Positions 15,777-24,960 of a stretch of 64,000 nt of DNA are shown piece by piece. How positions within the stretch are numbered: position 1 is the stretch's first letter; the number at the start of each line of letters is the position of its first letter. Origin of the DNA: CAYPHY01 sp964410625 (GTDB taxonomy: Bacteria > Chloroflexota > Anaerolineae > Promineifilales > Promineifilaceae); the NCBI GenBank assembly GCA_964410625.1, contig CAYPHY010000007.1, positions 118,547 to 182,546 of the forward strand. Reading direction: 5' to 3'. The notes beneath the pieces are model-generated. The model ran no database searches, was not told where the DNA came from, and saw only the letters and a program-made list of their open reading frames with translations. Position numbers and translations under genes: made by a program.

Positions 15777-18700
15777 ATGAAGCACACAGCACGTAACGGT
15801 CCCAACCGTAGAGTGATGCTTGTCATTGTCGTCACGATCTTGGTCATGATTTATGCATCCGCCGTATCGGGAGCAGAGTCGTCAGAGGCCAGTAGGGCCA
15901 CGAGCGGAAGAACGGCTGCAGCCGCCAAAATTCAACCGGATAGCAGTGGACTGCAACGCCTGGTTGATCTTACCGGCGGCCGGATCAGCGTTCGTGAAAA
16001 CCGCGCCACAGGCGTGGTTGGTTTTCTGCGCATTACTGGGGATGCCGGTCTAGCGCTGACGCAAACCGATTCTGCCCAGGGGGAGACGGAAGCGTTCTTC
16101 CAGCAGTATGGCAGCATCTTCGGCATTACTGATGCGGCCGCAGAACTGGTTTCGCTTGGCGCTGAAACGGATGGGATAGGGATGCAACACCTGAGCTACC
16201 AGCAAGTGTATCAGGGCGTCCCGGTCTTTGCCGCGATCTTGCGCGTCCATGTCAACGCGGAGAATGAGTTAACGGCCGCAAACGGCGTCTTTGTTCCCAA
16301 CATCAAAGTGAACACAACGCCATCGTTGAGCGAAGACGCAGCGGTCGAGATAGCAGTGGCCACTGTCGTGGAAGAACAGTCCATAGACGGTGCGAGTGTA
16401 GATGCTGCCAGCTTGGACGTTACATCGAACACCCTGTATGTCTACCGAGATGGTCTCATTCAGGGTGTCAGCGGCCCGAACTATCTTGCCTATGAAGTGC
16501 AGGTAACGAATGGCACGACGGTACGCGACTTCGTTTATGTGGACGCCCACTCAGGCAGGGTGATCAATCGTGTCTCCGCTGTCCATGATGCTTTGTTCCG
16601 CCGTCTCTATGAGGGTAATGTCGGGAACCAGGTTTGGCAAGAAGGGGACCCCTTCCCTGGGGGGCTTAATGCTGACCAACAGAACATCGTCAACTTCAGC
16701 GGCGATGCCTACCGCTTCTTTGACAATGCTTTCGGCCGAGACTCCTATGATGGCGCTGGCGCGCAAATGCGTTCCATAAACAATGCACCGATCAGCTGTC
16801 CGAACGCAAGTTGGAACGGCGTCACCACCAACTACTGCAACGGTGTGACTTCCGACGACGTGGTTGCCCATGAATGGGGCCATGCCTATACGCAGTATAC
16901 CAGCGACCTGATCTACCAATGGCAGTCCGGCGCGTTAAATGAGTCCTACTCCGACATTTGGGGCGAGACAGTTGATATGCTCAACGGCGCCCAAACCGAC
17001 TCACCGGCTCCAGTGCGTACTGTTAACTCATGTTCGACCTTTACCATTGGTCCGCCGATTCTGGTTGTCAATAGTCCGGCGAGCATTGACGGTACGTATC
17101 CGGCGGGTGCGGCACAGTTTGGCCCACCGCTAACTCCAGCCGGGCTTACGGGCGATGTTGTCCTCGCTGACGATGGGGATACAACCCCGGCCGGAGGTAG
17201 CACCAGCGATGCCTGTACTCCTCTCGTTAATGCAGGAGCAATTAGTGGCAATATCGCCCTGGTCGACCGGGGAGTCTGCCCCTTTACTGAGAAGGTGAAA
17301 AATGCCCAGGATGCCGGTGCTGTCGGTGTGATCGTGGCTAACAACGTTGCTGGTGTTATCACCATGAGTGGCGTTGATCCAACCATTACCATCCCATCGT
17401 TGAGTGTATCACTGGCAACGGGCAATCTGATAAAAGGTGAATTGAACAACGGCGTTAATGTGACCATGAAGCTTGCCGGAAACGCCAACCCGCCCGAAGC
17501 CTCCTATCGCTGGTTGATGGGCGAAGACTCCACAGCTTTTGGCGGAGCCATCCGTGACATGTGGGATCCCACCTGCCGCGCCGATCCAGGTAAGGTGACC
17601 GATAACGAGTATCAATGCGATCCTTCGGATGGCGGTGGCGTTCATACCAACTCCGGCGTTCCGAACCATGGCTACGCGCTCCTGGTTGATGGCGGAACCT
17701 ACAACGGCCAGACAATTAATGCCATTGGCCTGGTAAAAGCAGCCCACATCTACTGGCGTGCACAAGAGGCTTACCAGACGCCGACCACCAACTTTGCAGA
17801 ACATGCGGATGCGTTGGAAGCCGCCTGCACCGACTTGATCGGACAGAATCTGCAAGGACTCAGCACTGGTGCGCCCGTTGGCCCATCTGGTGAAGTGATC
17901 ACCGCGGCCGATTGCGATCAGGTCAGTGCCATGATCGAGGCGGTTGAACTGCGAGTTGACCCGGCCGACCAATGCGGTTTCGAGCCTTTGCTTGAGCCAA
18001 ACGCCCCGGCCCTGTGCGCTGCGCCGAATGAGCGTGCCACCAGCGTCTATCATGATGACTTTGAGTCTGGTCTGGGTGATTGGACATTGACCAATCAGGG
18101 TGTCTTCTCCGGTTGGCCTGGCTTCAACTGGGAGTTGGATAGCAGTCTGCCCGGCGGCCGATCCGGATCAGCCGCCTTTGGAACCGATCCCATCGCTGGT
18201 AGTTGCAGTGGCGGAGCCGGTGACTTCTCCGGCGTGATGCGCATGGCCAGCACGGACATCACGATTCCCGCTTCTAGCACCGCACCTCCGCGTTTGGCGT
18301 TCGATCATTACGTGGCGACAGAAGCTGGTTGGGATGGTGGCAATGTAAAGATGAGCGTCAATGGTGGGGCATACAACGTGATACCGCCAGCCGCCTTCAC
18401 GTTCAATTCCTACAATGCCAACCTGCAATCGGCCGGGGCCGGAAATACCAACCCGCTGGCCGGTCAACCCGCCTTCACCGGCTCGGATGGTGGTGAATTA
18501 GGTGGTAGCTGGGGCCAATCGCAGGTTGATCTGGGTGCGGCAGGCGTTGTGCCGGGTGACACCGTCAGCGTGCGTTATGATATGGGTATGGACGGCTGCA
18601 ATGGTCTGGAAGGGTGGTATGTTGATGATGTCCAGGTGTATACCTGTGAACTGAATCAGGCCCCTGATTGCTCCGGTGCGGTCGCCAGCAAACCAACCCT

Positions 18701-19046
18701 CTGGCCCGCGAACCATAAGTTCAACGACATTGAGGTTGTGGGGGTGACCGACGCTGAAGGCGATCCGATCACCATCACCATTGACAGCATCTTCCAGGAT
18801 GAAGCAGTGGATGCTCCAGGTAGCGGCAATACTGCTCCTGATGGACAAGGTGTTGGGACCAGCACGGCCGAAGTACGCGCTGAGCGTGTGGGCAGTGGCA
18901 ACGGCCGCGTCTACCACATCGGCTTCACCGCCGACGATGGCTTTGGCGGCACCTGCACCGGTGAAGTGCTGGTTGGCGTGCCGAAGAGTGTGAATCGCAC
19001 GGCCGTTGACGATGGTGCGCTGTACGATTCGACCGAGATTCCGTAA
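15777..19046 (+). CDS. Secreted M4-type zinc metallopeptidase with inserted PA domain
   Basis: This is a 1,089-residue secreted protein. ATG 15777 follows AAGGAGGTC; a signal peptide covers about residues 12-33. A propeptide with FTP/PepSY-like features precedes the catalytic domain. HEWGH lies at 365-369, the third zinc ligand Glu389 in NESYSDIWGE, and the transition-state His623 in GGVHTNSGVPNHG, all thermolysin-like. Between Glu389 and His623, about residues 417-571, a PA domain is inserted (ISGNIALVDRGVCPFTEKVKNAQDAGAVGVIVAN). C-terminal parts include a jelly-roll-like segment (DDFESGLGDW...) and a final beta domain ending near DDGALYDSTEIP. It probably degrades extracellular protein. The gene stands alone and faces the TPR gene. 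Confidence 0.9.
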   Translation: MKHTARNGPNRRVMLVIVVTILVMIYASAVSGAESSEASRATSGRTAAAAKIQPDSSGLQRLVDLTGGRISVRENRATGVVGFLRITGDAGLALTQTDSAQGETEAFFQQYGSIFGITDAAAELVSLGAETDGIGMQHLSYQQVYQGVPVFAAILRVHVNAENELTAANGVFVPNIKVNTTPSLSEDAAVEIAVATVVEEQSIDGASVDAASLDVTSNTLYVYRDGLIQGVSGPNYLAYEVQVTNGTTVRDFVYVDAHSGRVINRVSAVHDALFRRLYEGNVGNQVWQEGDPFPGGLNADQQNIVNFSGDAYRFFDNAFGRDSYDGAGAQMRSINNAPISCPNASWNGVTTNYCNGVTSDDVVAHEWGHAYTQYTSDLIYQWQSGALNESYSDIWGETVDMLNGAQTDSPAPVRTVNSCSTFTIGPPILVVNSPASIDGTYPAGAAQFGPPLTPAGLTGDVVLADDGDTTPAGGSTSDACTPLVNAGAISGNIALVDRGVCPFTEKVKNAQDAGAVGVIVANNVAGVITMSGVDPTITIPSLSVSLATGNLIKGELNNGVNVTMKLAGNANPPEASYRWLMGEDSTAFGGAIRDMWDPTCRADPGKVTDNEYQCDPSDGGGVHTNSGVPNHGYALLVDGGTYNGQTINAIGLVKAAHIYWRAQEAYQTPTTNFAEHADALEAACTDLIGQNLQGLSTGAPVGPSGEVITAADCDQVSAMIEAVELRVDPADQCGFEPLLEPNAPALCAAPNERATSVYHDDFESGLGDWTLTNQGVFSGWPGFNWELDSSLPGGRSGSAAFGTDPIAGSCSGGAGDFSGVMRMASTDITIPASSTAPPRLAFDHYVATEAGWDGGNVKMSVNGGAYNVIPPAAFTFNSYNANLQSAGAGNTNPLAGQPAFTGSDGGELGGSWGQSQVDLGAAGVVPGDTVSVRYDMGMDGCNGLEGWYVDDVQVYTCELNQAPDCSGAVASKPTLWPANHKFNDIEVVGVTDAEGDPITITIDSIFQDEAVDAPGSGNTAPDGQGVGTSTAEVRAERVGSGNGRVYHIGFTADDGFGGTCTGEVLVGVPKSVNRTAVDDGALYDSTEIP

Positions 19047-19088
19047 TCGTCACTGTACGTTTGTCGTGACGGCTTCGGCCGTCTAGCA

Positions 19089-19120
19089 AAGAGCCTCGCC
19101 CTTTTACAGGCGAGGCTCTT
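19089..19120. terminator. Strong 12-bp hairpin between convergent genes
   Basis: AAGAGCCTCGCC (19089-19100), an 8-base loop, and GGCGAGGCTCTT (19109-19120) form a perfect 12-bp stem between the peptidase stop and the TPR-protein stop. There is no long T tract on either side, so it may work as a bidirectional terminator or transcript-end stabiliser. Confidence 0.75.
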
Positions 19121-19121
19121 A

Positions 19122-20438
19122 CTATTTGGCTAACTGTTCCAACAATTCATGCACTCGCGGCGCATGGAAGGTGGAAAAATATGGATTGATCGCCAGCGCC
19201 TCGGACAAATGGTGACGTGCTGCCAGCTCATCGCCCAAAGCGTAAGCGATCATGCCCGCATGGTAATGGAAGTTGGCATCGCGCGTGCCTAACCGTAAGG
19301 CTTGCTGGCTATATTCCCAGGCCGCTTCATATTCCCCATTGCGATACAATGCCCAGGCGAGCACATCGGCCGCCACCACCGACGGCCGCCGGTCAAACGC
19401 TTCTCGCGCCATTTGCACGGCCGCAGCCGGGTTTGCACCGTGATCGGCTTCAAACAAGGCCAGTTCCAGGTCAACATCCATCCCCGCTCCGGCGTTCAAT
19501 TGTTGGATGAGGCGCACCAGTTCATACCGTTCCTGGGCTAATTGTGTTTGTCCGGCCGCCTCATGCAACTCGCCCAATCGGATGGCAAACTCCGGCAACG
19601 GTAAGCGCGTCGTGAGCAGTTGATACTGCTCAATCGCAGCTTCATAATGGCCGCGTGCTGCCTGCACACGCGCCAGACCGCCCAGCGCATAGGGGTATTC
19701 TGGTCGCAAACGCAAGGCTTGCCGGTAACTCTCTTCTGCTCGTTCCAAATCCCCGCTGTTGAAAAAGAGATGACCCAATTCCACCTCTGCCCAGGATGTC
19801 CCCTCCGCACCGGGTTGCCCCGCGTCTACGGCCGCTTGCATGGCCGCAATCGCCCCGGCCATGTCGCCATGCAATTCGCGCAGATAAGCCACACGGCTAT
19901 AGGAGGCGAGATCGGGGCGCAAGTCAACCATCGCCTGCGCCGTTTCCACCGCCTCATCATAGCGCCCCAGTTCAACCAGGGCGTCGGTCATGATGCCAAG
20001 TACCTCGGCGCGAAAGGGATTGACCGCCCGCGCCTGTTCGCCCCATTCCAGCGCCTGCTGGAAACGGTGTTGCGCCAGGGCCAATGCTCCTTGCCCAATC
20101 AACGCATTTAATTGCTGCGGCTCACGCGCCAACGCCTCGGCAAACGCCTGTTCCGCCAGCCCGTAGTAAGCTGCATCCCCTGTCTCGCGTACCCGTTGCA
20201 AGTAGGCTAAGCCAAGCTCGGCATAGGCGGCCGTCCCCTCCGGGTTCGCCTGCAAATAGGCTTGCAAGCGGGCGATAGTCGCCTCTATGCTGTCCTCTAC
20301 CGGCGAAGGGGATGAAATGGCGGCCGATGGAGCTTGACCAACGATTTGCCGGACAACGGCCGCCACAAAGACCAGCAAAGCGACCGCGAAGAGAATCAAC
20401 AAACGGCGTTCGGCCGAACGGCGTATGGCAAAGGACAT
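19122..20438 (-). CDS. Membrane-anchored TPR-repeat protein
   Basis: The protein has about 438 residues. ATG 20438 follows GGGAG; the longer upstream frame to 20501 runs through repeat DNA. An N-terminal membrane helix (LLILFAVALLVFVAAVV) anchors it, and the rest is a solenoid of about ten TPR units with the typical AYAELGLAYLQRVRETGDAAYYGLAEQAF and A-x-x-x-G/A-Y-A-L-G-G-L-A-R patterns. TPR proteins are protein-interaction scaffolds. It lies 178 bp downstream of the DUF4331 gene on the same strand with a heptamer repeat between, so the two may be co-transcribed. Confidence 0.85.
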   Translation of the reverse strand: MSFAIRRSAERRLLILFAVALLVFVAAVVRQIVGQAPSAAISSPSPVEDSIEATIARLQAYLQANPEGTAAYAELGLAYLQRVRETGDAAYYGLAEQAFAEALAREPQQLNALIGQGALALAQHRFQQALEWGEQARAVNPFRAEVLGIMTDALVELGRYDEAVETAQAMVDLRPDLASYSRVAYLRELHGDMAGAIAAMQAAVDAGQPGAEGTSWAEVELGHLFFNSGDLERAEESYRQALRLRPEYPYALGGLARVQAARGHYEAAIEQYQLLTTRLPLPEFAIRLGELHEAAGQTQLAQERYELVRLIQQLNAGAGMDVDLELALFEADHGANPAAAVQMAREAFDRRPSVVAADVLAWALYRNGEYEAAWEYSQQALRLGTRDANFHYHAGMIAYALGDELAARHHLSEALAINPYFSTFHAPRVHELLEQLAK

Positions 20439-20450
20439 GATAACTCCCAT

Positions 20451-20575
20451 CTTATTCAGTAAACAGTTGGCAGTAGACAGTGGGCAGTCTCTTGACGACA
20501 ACCACTCACTGCTTCCTGCCTACTGCTTACTGTCTACTCCACTACCTACTGCTCTCTCAGACCAGCCTCAACGGG
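20451..20575. repeat. CAGTAGACAGTGGGCAGT-type heptamer patch
   Basis: Units of CAGTAAA/CAGTTGG/CAGTAGA/CAGTGGG are followed by CACTGCTTCCTGCCTACTGCTTACTGTCTACT in the opposite orientation, giving a hairpin between the DUF4331 and TPR genes. Similar units start at about 29,630 and 54,030. Confidence 0.7.
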
Positions 20576-20615
20576 TGGCTGCGCTGAAGCGATCATCATT
20601 AAACTTTAGTTGTAT

Positions 20616-22388
20616 TTACTCGTCCCTGCGACGGCCGCGGGCAACAATCGCGACTGGCAAGACCGACAAAGCCATTCCGGCTACTGCGGCCGTTCCCCAC
20701 GGGTTCGCGCTAACCGCCTCGCTGGTCGCTGCCGCAACCGCCTCAATGCCGACAGTCGCCGCTTCGGTGTTGGTCGTTGCCGGGATAAAGGGGTAGTACC
20801 AGCTCCAGATGTTGCTGTGGGCATGATCTTCGCCAGACTGCGCCATCGCCAGATAAGGGAAGGTATCGCGGAACGGCCGGTCATTGCCATCCAGCCCATC
20901 ATCCAACACACCAATCAGGTCTGGATTGAAGACGAAGCCGGTGTCCCGTCCATCCAGCACGCCATAGGCAACGCCCGCCACAGCCAGTAGTTCAATGTCA
21001 ATCACATCATCAATCAGACGACGGCCGTTGGGGAAACCACAGGCATCACCACCCAACACACCGAGGCGGCTCGGTTCCGGCTTACAGGTGTCCCCTTTGA
21101 TCGCCGTGTTGATGCGAATCATCTCCGCCGGCACCGCGCCATCTGGCCGGTTGACATTAAAGCCTGCGGAGAGCGTTACCGGGCCACCGGCCGTCTGGAT
21201 CGCGAAGGGGTTTTCCAACACCATACCGGTCAGGAAGATGTCGAAGATGTCCCCACGACCGGAGCGTGGCGTCCCTGCGGTGAACTCGGTCGAGCAATCA
21301 TCATCGTTGTCGCCGGGCAACGGCACGCCATACAGTCCACAAAGCAATTTGCCAACCTCCGGGTCTTCAACCGCCCCTTGCAAGATTGGGCCGAAGGTCG
21401 CATCGGTATAGATGGTCAAGTCGGCTTCAGCCGGGAGCGCATTGAATGCATCCTTCAGCGACAACGGCAACACTACCTCATTGACCAACGGCATTCCCAA
21501 ACGGGACACCTGCACCGGTTCGCCGGAGTGGGTCTGACCACCAAGGCCGGGCAGTCCCTCCAACACGCGCATACTCGGCCGGCTGGCAGTCGCCCAGACG
21601 CCCAATACCGGTTCCTCCCCTTGCGTCAGGCGCGAAATCGGCACTTCGATGACCAGACTATGGACATTAAAGCCACTCAGCGAGTCAAGCGCCAGGTTGC
21701 GTGGCGAATCGTAACCAATTGGATCTGGCTGTCCGCGCAGCGTCAGTAAATCAAAGACTTGCAAATCAACCCAGAAGGCATCATCCGTTTGTCCGGCAAA
21801 GATTTTTATCTCATCACCACCCTGGGAGACCTCATAAATGGCGGCCGCTTCTAAATCGGCATAGTCAGGAGTTGATTTTGGCCCGATGTTGGCCGGGGCC
21901 GTCAATTCGCTATCTAATAATGTGATTGAGCCACCACCTTCGGCCGTTTCCGTCACGCTGATGTACTGACGACGATTCCAATTGTCGTCATTCAACGAGG
22001 TGATCGGGCCGGTGTTATATAGGAATGTGCTATTCGTTTGCACTTCCGTCTCGCTTTGCAATGTGTAGGTATAATCGGGCACTGCGTCGCCATCGTTATC
22101 CACGTGAATTTGATACAGCACGTTGTCATCCCATTCAAAGTAATTGGGGCCGCCTTCGGGCGCTTCAAAGGGGATGTAGCTGGCGATCAGCACCAGGTTA
22201 TCGGGGTTCTCCGGAGAGATGAACACATAGGTATCGGTGTTGTCGGCAAAGGCATCTTTGGAAATCAAGGGAGCCTCGCGGTGGCTGGATGCGGCCGCTG
22301 GTCGTTGGCTAATCAAAAAGGCAGCCAACCACAACAACGGGATCAGCGGGGCCGCGAGGAGCAGCAGCCGACGAATAGGTGTACGCAT
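20616..22388 (-). CDS. DUF4331 family surface protein
   Basis: This is a 590-residue exported protein. The signal peptide/N-terminal helix is followed directly by the family hallmark SSHREAPLISKDAFADNTD and YVFISPENPDNLVLIASYIPFEAPEGGPNYFEWDD. Further family features are YQIHVDNDGDAVPDYTY and a C-terminal GDACGFPNGRRLIDDVIDIELLAVAG segment. The last 30 residues form a helix (AGMALSVLPVAIVA) followed by RGRRRDE, a membrane anchor or sorting-signal layout. ATG 22388 is preceded by AAGGAGAC. The biochemical function of DUF4331 is not established. It is divergent from the oxidoreductase genes. Confidence 0.9.
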   Translation of the reverse strand: MRTPIRRLLLLAAPLIPLLWLAAFLISQRPAAASSHREAPLISKDAFADNTDTYVFISPENPDNLVLIASYIPFEAPEGGPNYFEWDDNVLYQIHVDNDGDAVPDYTYTLQSETEVQTNSTFLYNTGPITSLNDDNWNRRQYISVTETAEGGGSITLLDSELTAPANIGPKSTPDYADLEAAAIYEVSQGGDEIKIFAGQTDDAFWVDLQVFDLLTLRGQPDPIGYDSPRNLALDSLSGFNVHSLVIEVPISRLTQGEEPVLGVWATASRPSMRVLEGLPGLGGQTHSGEPVQVSRLGMPLVNEVVLPLSLKDAFNALPAEADLTIYTDATFGPILQGAVEDPEVGKLLCGLYGVPLPGDNDDDCSTEFTAGTPRSGRGDIFDIFLTGMVLENPFAIQTAGGPVTLSAGFNVNRPDGAVPAEMIRINTAIKGDTCKPEPSRLGVLGGDACGFPNGRRLIDDVIDIELLAVAGVAYGVLDGRDTGFVFNPDLIGVLDDGLDGNDRPFRDTFPYLAMAQSGEDHAHSNIWSWYYPFIPATTNTEAATVGIEAVAAATSEAVSANPWGTAAVAGMALSVLPVAIVARGRRRDE

Positions 22389-22414
22389 AACTCTTGTCTC
22401 CTTCGTTTAGTTAG

Positions 22415-22492
22415 ACAATCCCTCGCCGGAAAGAGGCAAGGGGTGGCAAAGCCAACGGCAGGTTCGGTGAACCCGCCGGGCATTGCCGGGAT
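22415..22492 (+). promoter_or_regulatory. Structured element resembling a c-di-GMP-I (GEMM) riboswitch
   Basis: On the plus strand the segment contains GGCAAAGCC, then ACGG, a GGTTC/GAACC hairpin with a GGT loop, and GCCGGGCATTGCCGG. The order CAAAGCC-(A)CGG-hairpin-GCCGGG-TTGCCG resembles the GEMM-I core. However, the first helix with its GAAA loop does not fit cleanly (CGCCGGAAAGAGG), and the next plus-strand gene starts 200 bases later. It also overlaps the 5' leader of the DUF4331 gene on the other strand. This is a low-confidence call. Confidence 0.3.
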
Positions 22493-22637
22493 ATGAATTT
22501 GATTGGCGATTGGACTTACTTCGGCCGCCTGCTGGCGCCACCAATTCCTTACTCGACGGCCAAGGGTCTTATGAAGGAATACGGATGAACGGCCGTTTTA
22601 CATTTGTCAAAATTGTTTTTGCTTCCCAACCTTTCTG

Positions 22638-22643
22638 TATAAT
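22638..22643 (+). promoter_or_regulatory. Probable -10 box for the Gfo/Idh gene
   Basis: TATAAT lies 47 bp before the ATG at 22690. A TTGTTT at 22613-22618 could be a -35 box but leaves a long 19-bp spacer. Confidence 0.45.
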
Positions 22644-22689
22644 AGGCCGCTTTACCTGTATATCATTCTTGACTTGGAGAAGCATTAAA

Positions 22690-23757
22690 ATGCCTAAAAC
22701 ATTAAAAGTTGGCATGATCGGAGTTGGCGGGATTGCCCACGCTCATGTCCCCGGATGGAGAGCCACGGAACATACAGAGTTGGTCGCAGGCTGTGATATT
22801 CATGCAGGCGCCTTAGAAAGTTGGGGCGACAGGTATGATATAAGCTGGCTTACAACAGACCCGGCCAGCCTGATTAATGATCCTGACATTGATATTATTG
22901 ATATTTGTACGCCCAATAATTACCATGCGCCGCTGGCGATAGCCGCCCTCGACGCCGGTAAGCATGTCCTCTGCGAAAAGCCGTTGGCCCCTACCCCCGA
23001 CCTCATCCGCGAAATGATCGCTGCGCGAGACCGGTCGGGTAAAATGCTGATGACCGCGCAGCACTTTCGCTTTACCGGCAAATCGAAAGCGATGAAGGCG
23101 GAGATTGACCGCGGCGCGTTGGGAGAGATCTACCACGCACGGAGCTGGATGTTGCGCCGCGCTAATGCCCCTTTGCGCCCTGGCTTCATCCTCAAGCAGC
23201 ATAGTGGCGGTGGGGCGTGCATTGACATTGGCGTCCATATCCTCGACCTGACCCTGTGGTTTATGGGCAATCCACGGCCGATCAGCGTCACCGGCATCGC
23301 CCGCAGCGAGTTGGCGCATCAGGAAGGAGCGTTCAGTACCTGGTGGCCTGGAACCATCCCCACAGAGTTTGATGTGGAGGAGTTCGCCGCCGCCTTTGTT
23401 CGCTTTGAAAATGGCGCGACGCTGATGCTGGAAGTCAGCTGGATGTTACACCACAATACGGAAGGGGAAGATATGCAGATGTGGCTCTACGGCCGCAAAG
23501 GGGGCAGTCATTGGCCTTCTTGTCAACTATACGAAAGCAATTACGCCACCGGCCAACTCTACAACCGCTCGCTACAATTGACCAAAGACATTAATCCAGC
23601 CCATACCCAGGAGTGTATTGAGTTTGCCCAGGCCGTTCTCGACGGCGCTCCCTCCCCTGTTCCGGCCGAACAATCGCTCCAGGTGATGAGCATTCTTGAC
23701 GCGGTTTATCGGAGCCAGGAAAGCGGCCGTGAGATTAGACTTGATGAAAAGGGCTGA
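22690..23757 (+). CDS. Gfo/Idh/MocA-family oxidoreductase, copy 1
   Basis: This is a 355-residue NAD(P)-dependent sugar or cyclitol dehydrogenase. ATG 22690 has GGAGAAG at good spacing; the longer frame to 22483 lacks such a site. Rossmann motif VGMIGVGGIAHAHVPGW, the catalytic EKP motif in HVLCEKPLAPTPD, and the C-terminal alpha/beta domain with GGGACIDIGVHILDLTLWFMG are all present. The substrate cannot be inferred. It is followed after 86 bp by a second family member, so the two probably act in one sugar-conversion path. Confidence 0.92.
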   Translation: MPKTLKVGMIGVGGIAHAHVPGWRATEHTELVAGCDIHAGALESWGDRYDISWLTTDPASLINDPDIDIIDICTPNNYHAPLAIAALDAGKHVLCEKPLAPTPDLIREMIAARDRSGKMLMTAQHFRFTGKSKAMKAEIDRGALGEIYHARSWMLRRANAPLRPGFILKQHSGGGACIDIGVHILDLTLWFMGNPRPISVTGIARSELAHQEGAFSTWWPGTIPTEFDVEEFAAAFVRFENGATLMLEVSWMLHHNTEGEDMQMWLYGRKGGSHWPSCQLYESNYATGQLYNRSLQLTKDINPAHTQECIEFAQAVLDGAPSPVPAEQSLQVMSILDAVYRSQESGREIRLDEKG

Positions 23758-23823
23758 AGGATGAGGGATGAAGGTTGAGGGTTGAAAGGTGATTTCATCC
23801 TTCAACCCTCAACCTTCATCCTT
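23757..23823. repeat. GGATGAGGG/GGTTGAGGG inverted repeat between the two oxidoreductase genes
   Basis: GGATGAGGGATGAAGGTTGAGG is followed by TTCAACCCTCAACCTTCATCC, a nearly perfect long hairpin made of heptamers. It is the same family as the elements at 6,560 and 44,771. Confidence 0.85.
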
Positions 23824-23843
23824 CCCGAAGAGGTATAACGATT

Positions 23844-24848
23844 ATGACAACTATTGCGCTTGTGGGCTGTGCCCATATTCATACGCCCGATTTTGTTCGC
23901 CGTTTGCAGCAGCGGCCGACCGTTGATGTCCGTTACGTCTGGGACCATGATTCGGCACGCGCGGAAAAGAACGCGGCCGAACTTAACGCGACCGTCGTGG
24001 ATGATCCAGCCACAGTTTGGAATGATCCGGCAATTGCCGCCGCGATCATCTGCTCGGAAACGAATTTGCATCAAGAACTCGTTTTACCGGCGGCCGCCGC
24101 TAAGAAGCATCTATTTGTTGAAAAGCCGCTAGGGCTGGGGGCGACCGATGCGCTGGCGATGGCTGAAGCCATCGAACAAGCCGGTATTCTCTTCCAGACC
24201 GGCTACTTCATGCGGGGCAATCCCGCCCATCTTTTTCTGCGTGAACAAATTCGCCTCGGCCATCTCGGCCGCATCAATCGTATTCGCCATAGCAACTGCC
24301 ACAACGGGCTGCAACTGGGCTGGTTTGACCAGGAGTGGCGTTGGATGGCTGATCCAGCGGCCGCCGGTGTGGGGGCGTTTGGGGATATGGGGACGCACTC
24401 GCTGGACTTAATTCTCTGGCTGATGGGAGAGATGGGCGACGTAACGCAGGTGACGGCCGTTACCGGTGTGGCTGTCGGCCGCTTCCCCGGTTGTGATGAG
24501 TATGGGGAAGGGATGCTCCACTTCGCCAATGGCGCGATTGGCACGCTGGTTGCCGGTTGGGTGGATGTTGCCAATCCCGTTAGCTTGCTAATCAGTGGCA
24601 CGGAAGGCCACGCCTATATCAGCGGCAACGATCTCTACTTCAAAAGCAGCCATGTGGAGGGAGCCGATGGCAAAACGCCCTGGAGTGATCTGCCCCCCGC
24701 CTGGCCCCATGCCTTTGAACTGTTCCTCGATGCCGTCACCGACAACGCTTCCGTATCGCTGGTCAGCGCGGCCGAGGCCGCCCGCCGAAGTGTGATTATG
24801 GCTGCGCTGTATGAGGCGGCCGAGAAGCAGTGTTGGGTAGCACTCTAA
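23844..24848 (+). CDS. Gfo/Idh/MocA-family oxidoreductase, copy 2
   Basis: At 334 residues it has the N-terminal Rossmann start TTIALVGCAHIHTPDF, an unusual GCAHxH in place of the more common GxGxxG, the EKP motif in LFVEKPLGLGA, and the C-terminal substrate domain GDMGTHSLDLILWLMG. ATG 23844 follows GAGG. The altered dinucleotide loop may change cofactor binding, although similar loops occur in this large family. It is co-oriented with copy 1 and probably in one transcript. Confidence 0.9.
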   Translation: MTTIALVGCAHIHTPDFVRRLQQRPTVDVRYVWDHDSARAEKNAAELNATVVDDPATVWNDPAIAAAIICSETNLHQELVLPAAAAKKHLFVEKPLGLGATDALAMAEAIEQAGILFQTGYFMRGNPAHLFLREQIRLGHLGRINRIRHSNCHNGLQLGWFDQEWRWMADPAAAGVGAFGDMGTHSLDLILWLMGEMGDVTQVTAVTGVAVGRFPGCDEYGEGMLHFANGAIGTLVAGWVDVANPVSLLISGTEGHAYISGNDLYFKSSHVEGADGKTPWSDLPPAWPHAFELFLDAVTDNASVSLVSAAEAARRSVIMAALYEAAEKQCWVAL

Positions 24849-24851
24849 TTC

Positions 24852-24960
24852 AGGATTTATGCAGTTCGTAATTTTTCGACACGAATAACACGAATTTCAC
24901 GAAAAGAAGCGAGCAATATTCGTGTCATTCGTGAAATTCGTGTCGAAAAAAAGCTTATGT
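24852..24960. mobile_element. MITE-like element, copy 2 (ACACGAATAACACGAA hairpin)
   Basis: A degenerate left end AGGATTTATGCA is followed by a long dyad: TTCGACACGAATAACACG against CGTGTCATTCGTGAAATTCG and GTGTCGAA. The right end has decayed and abuts the ridA stop codon. It is homologous to the copies at 38,748 and 41,241. Confidence 0.65.

Noticed and set aside
22483..22689. N-terminal extension of the first Gfo/Idh protein
   Set aside because: The extension is not family-like and spans a probable -10 box; the ATG at 22,690 has a good ribosome-binding site and starts the Rossmann fold.
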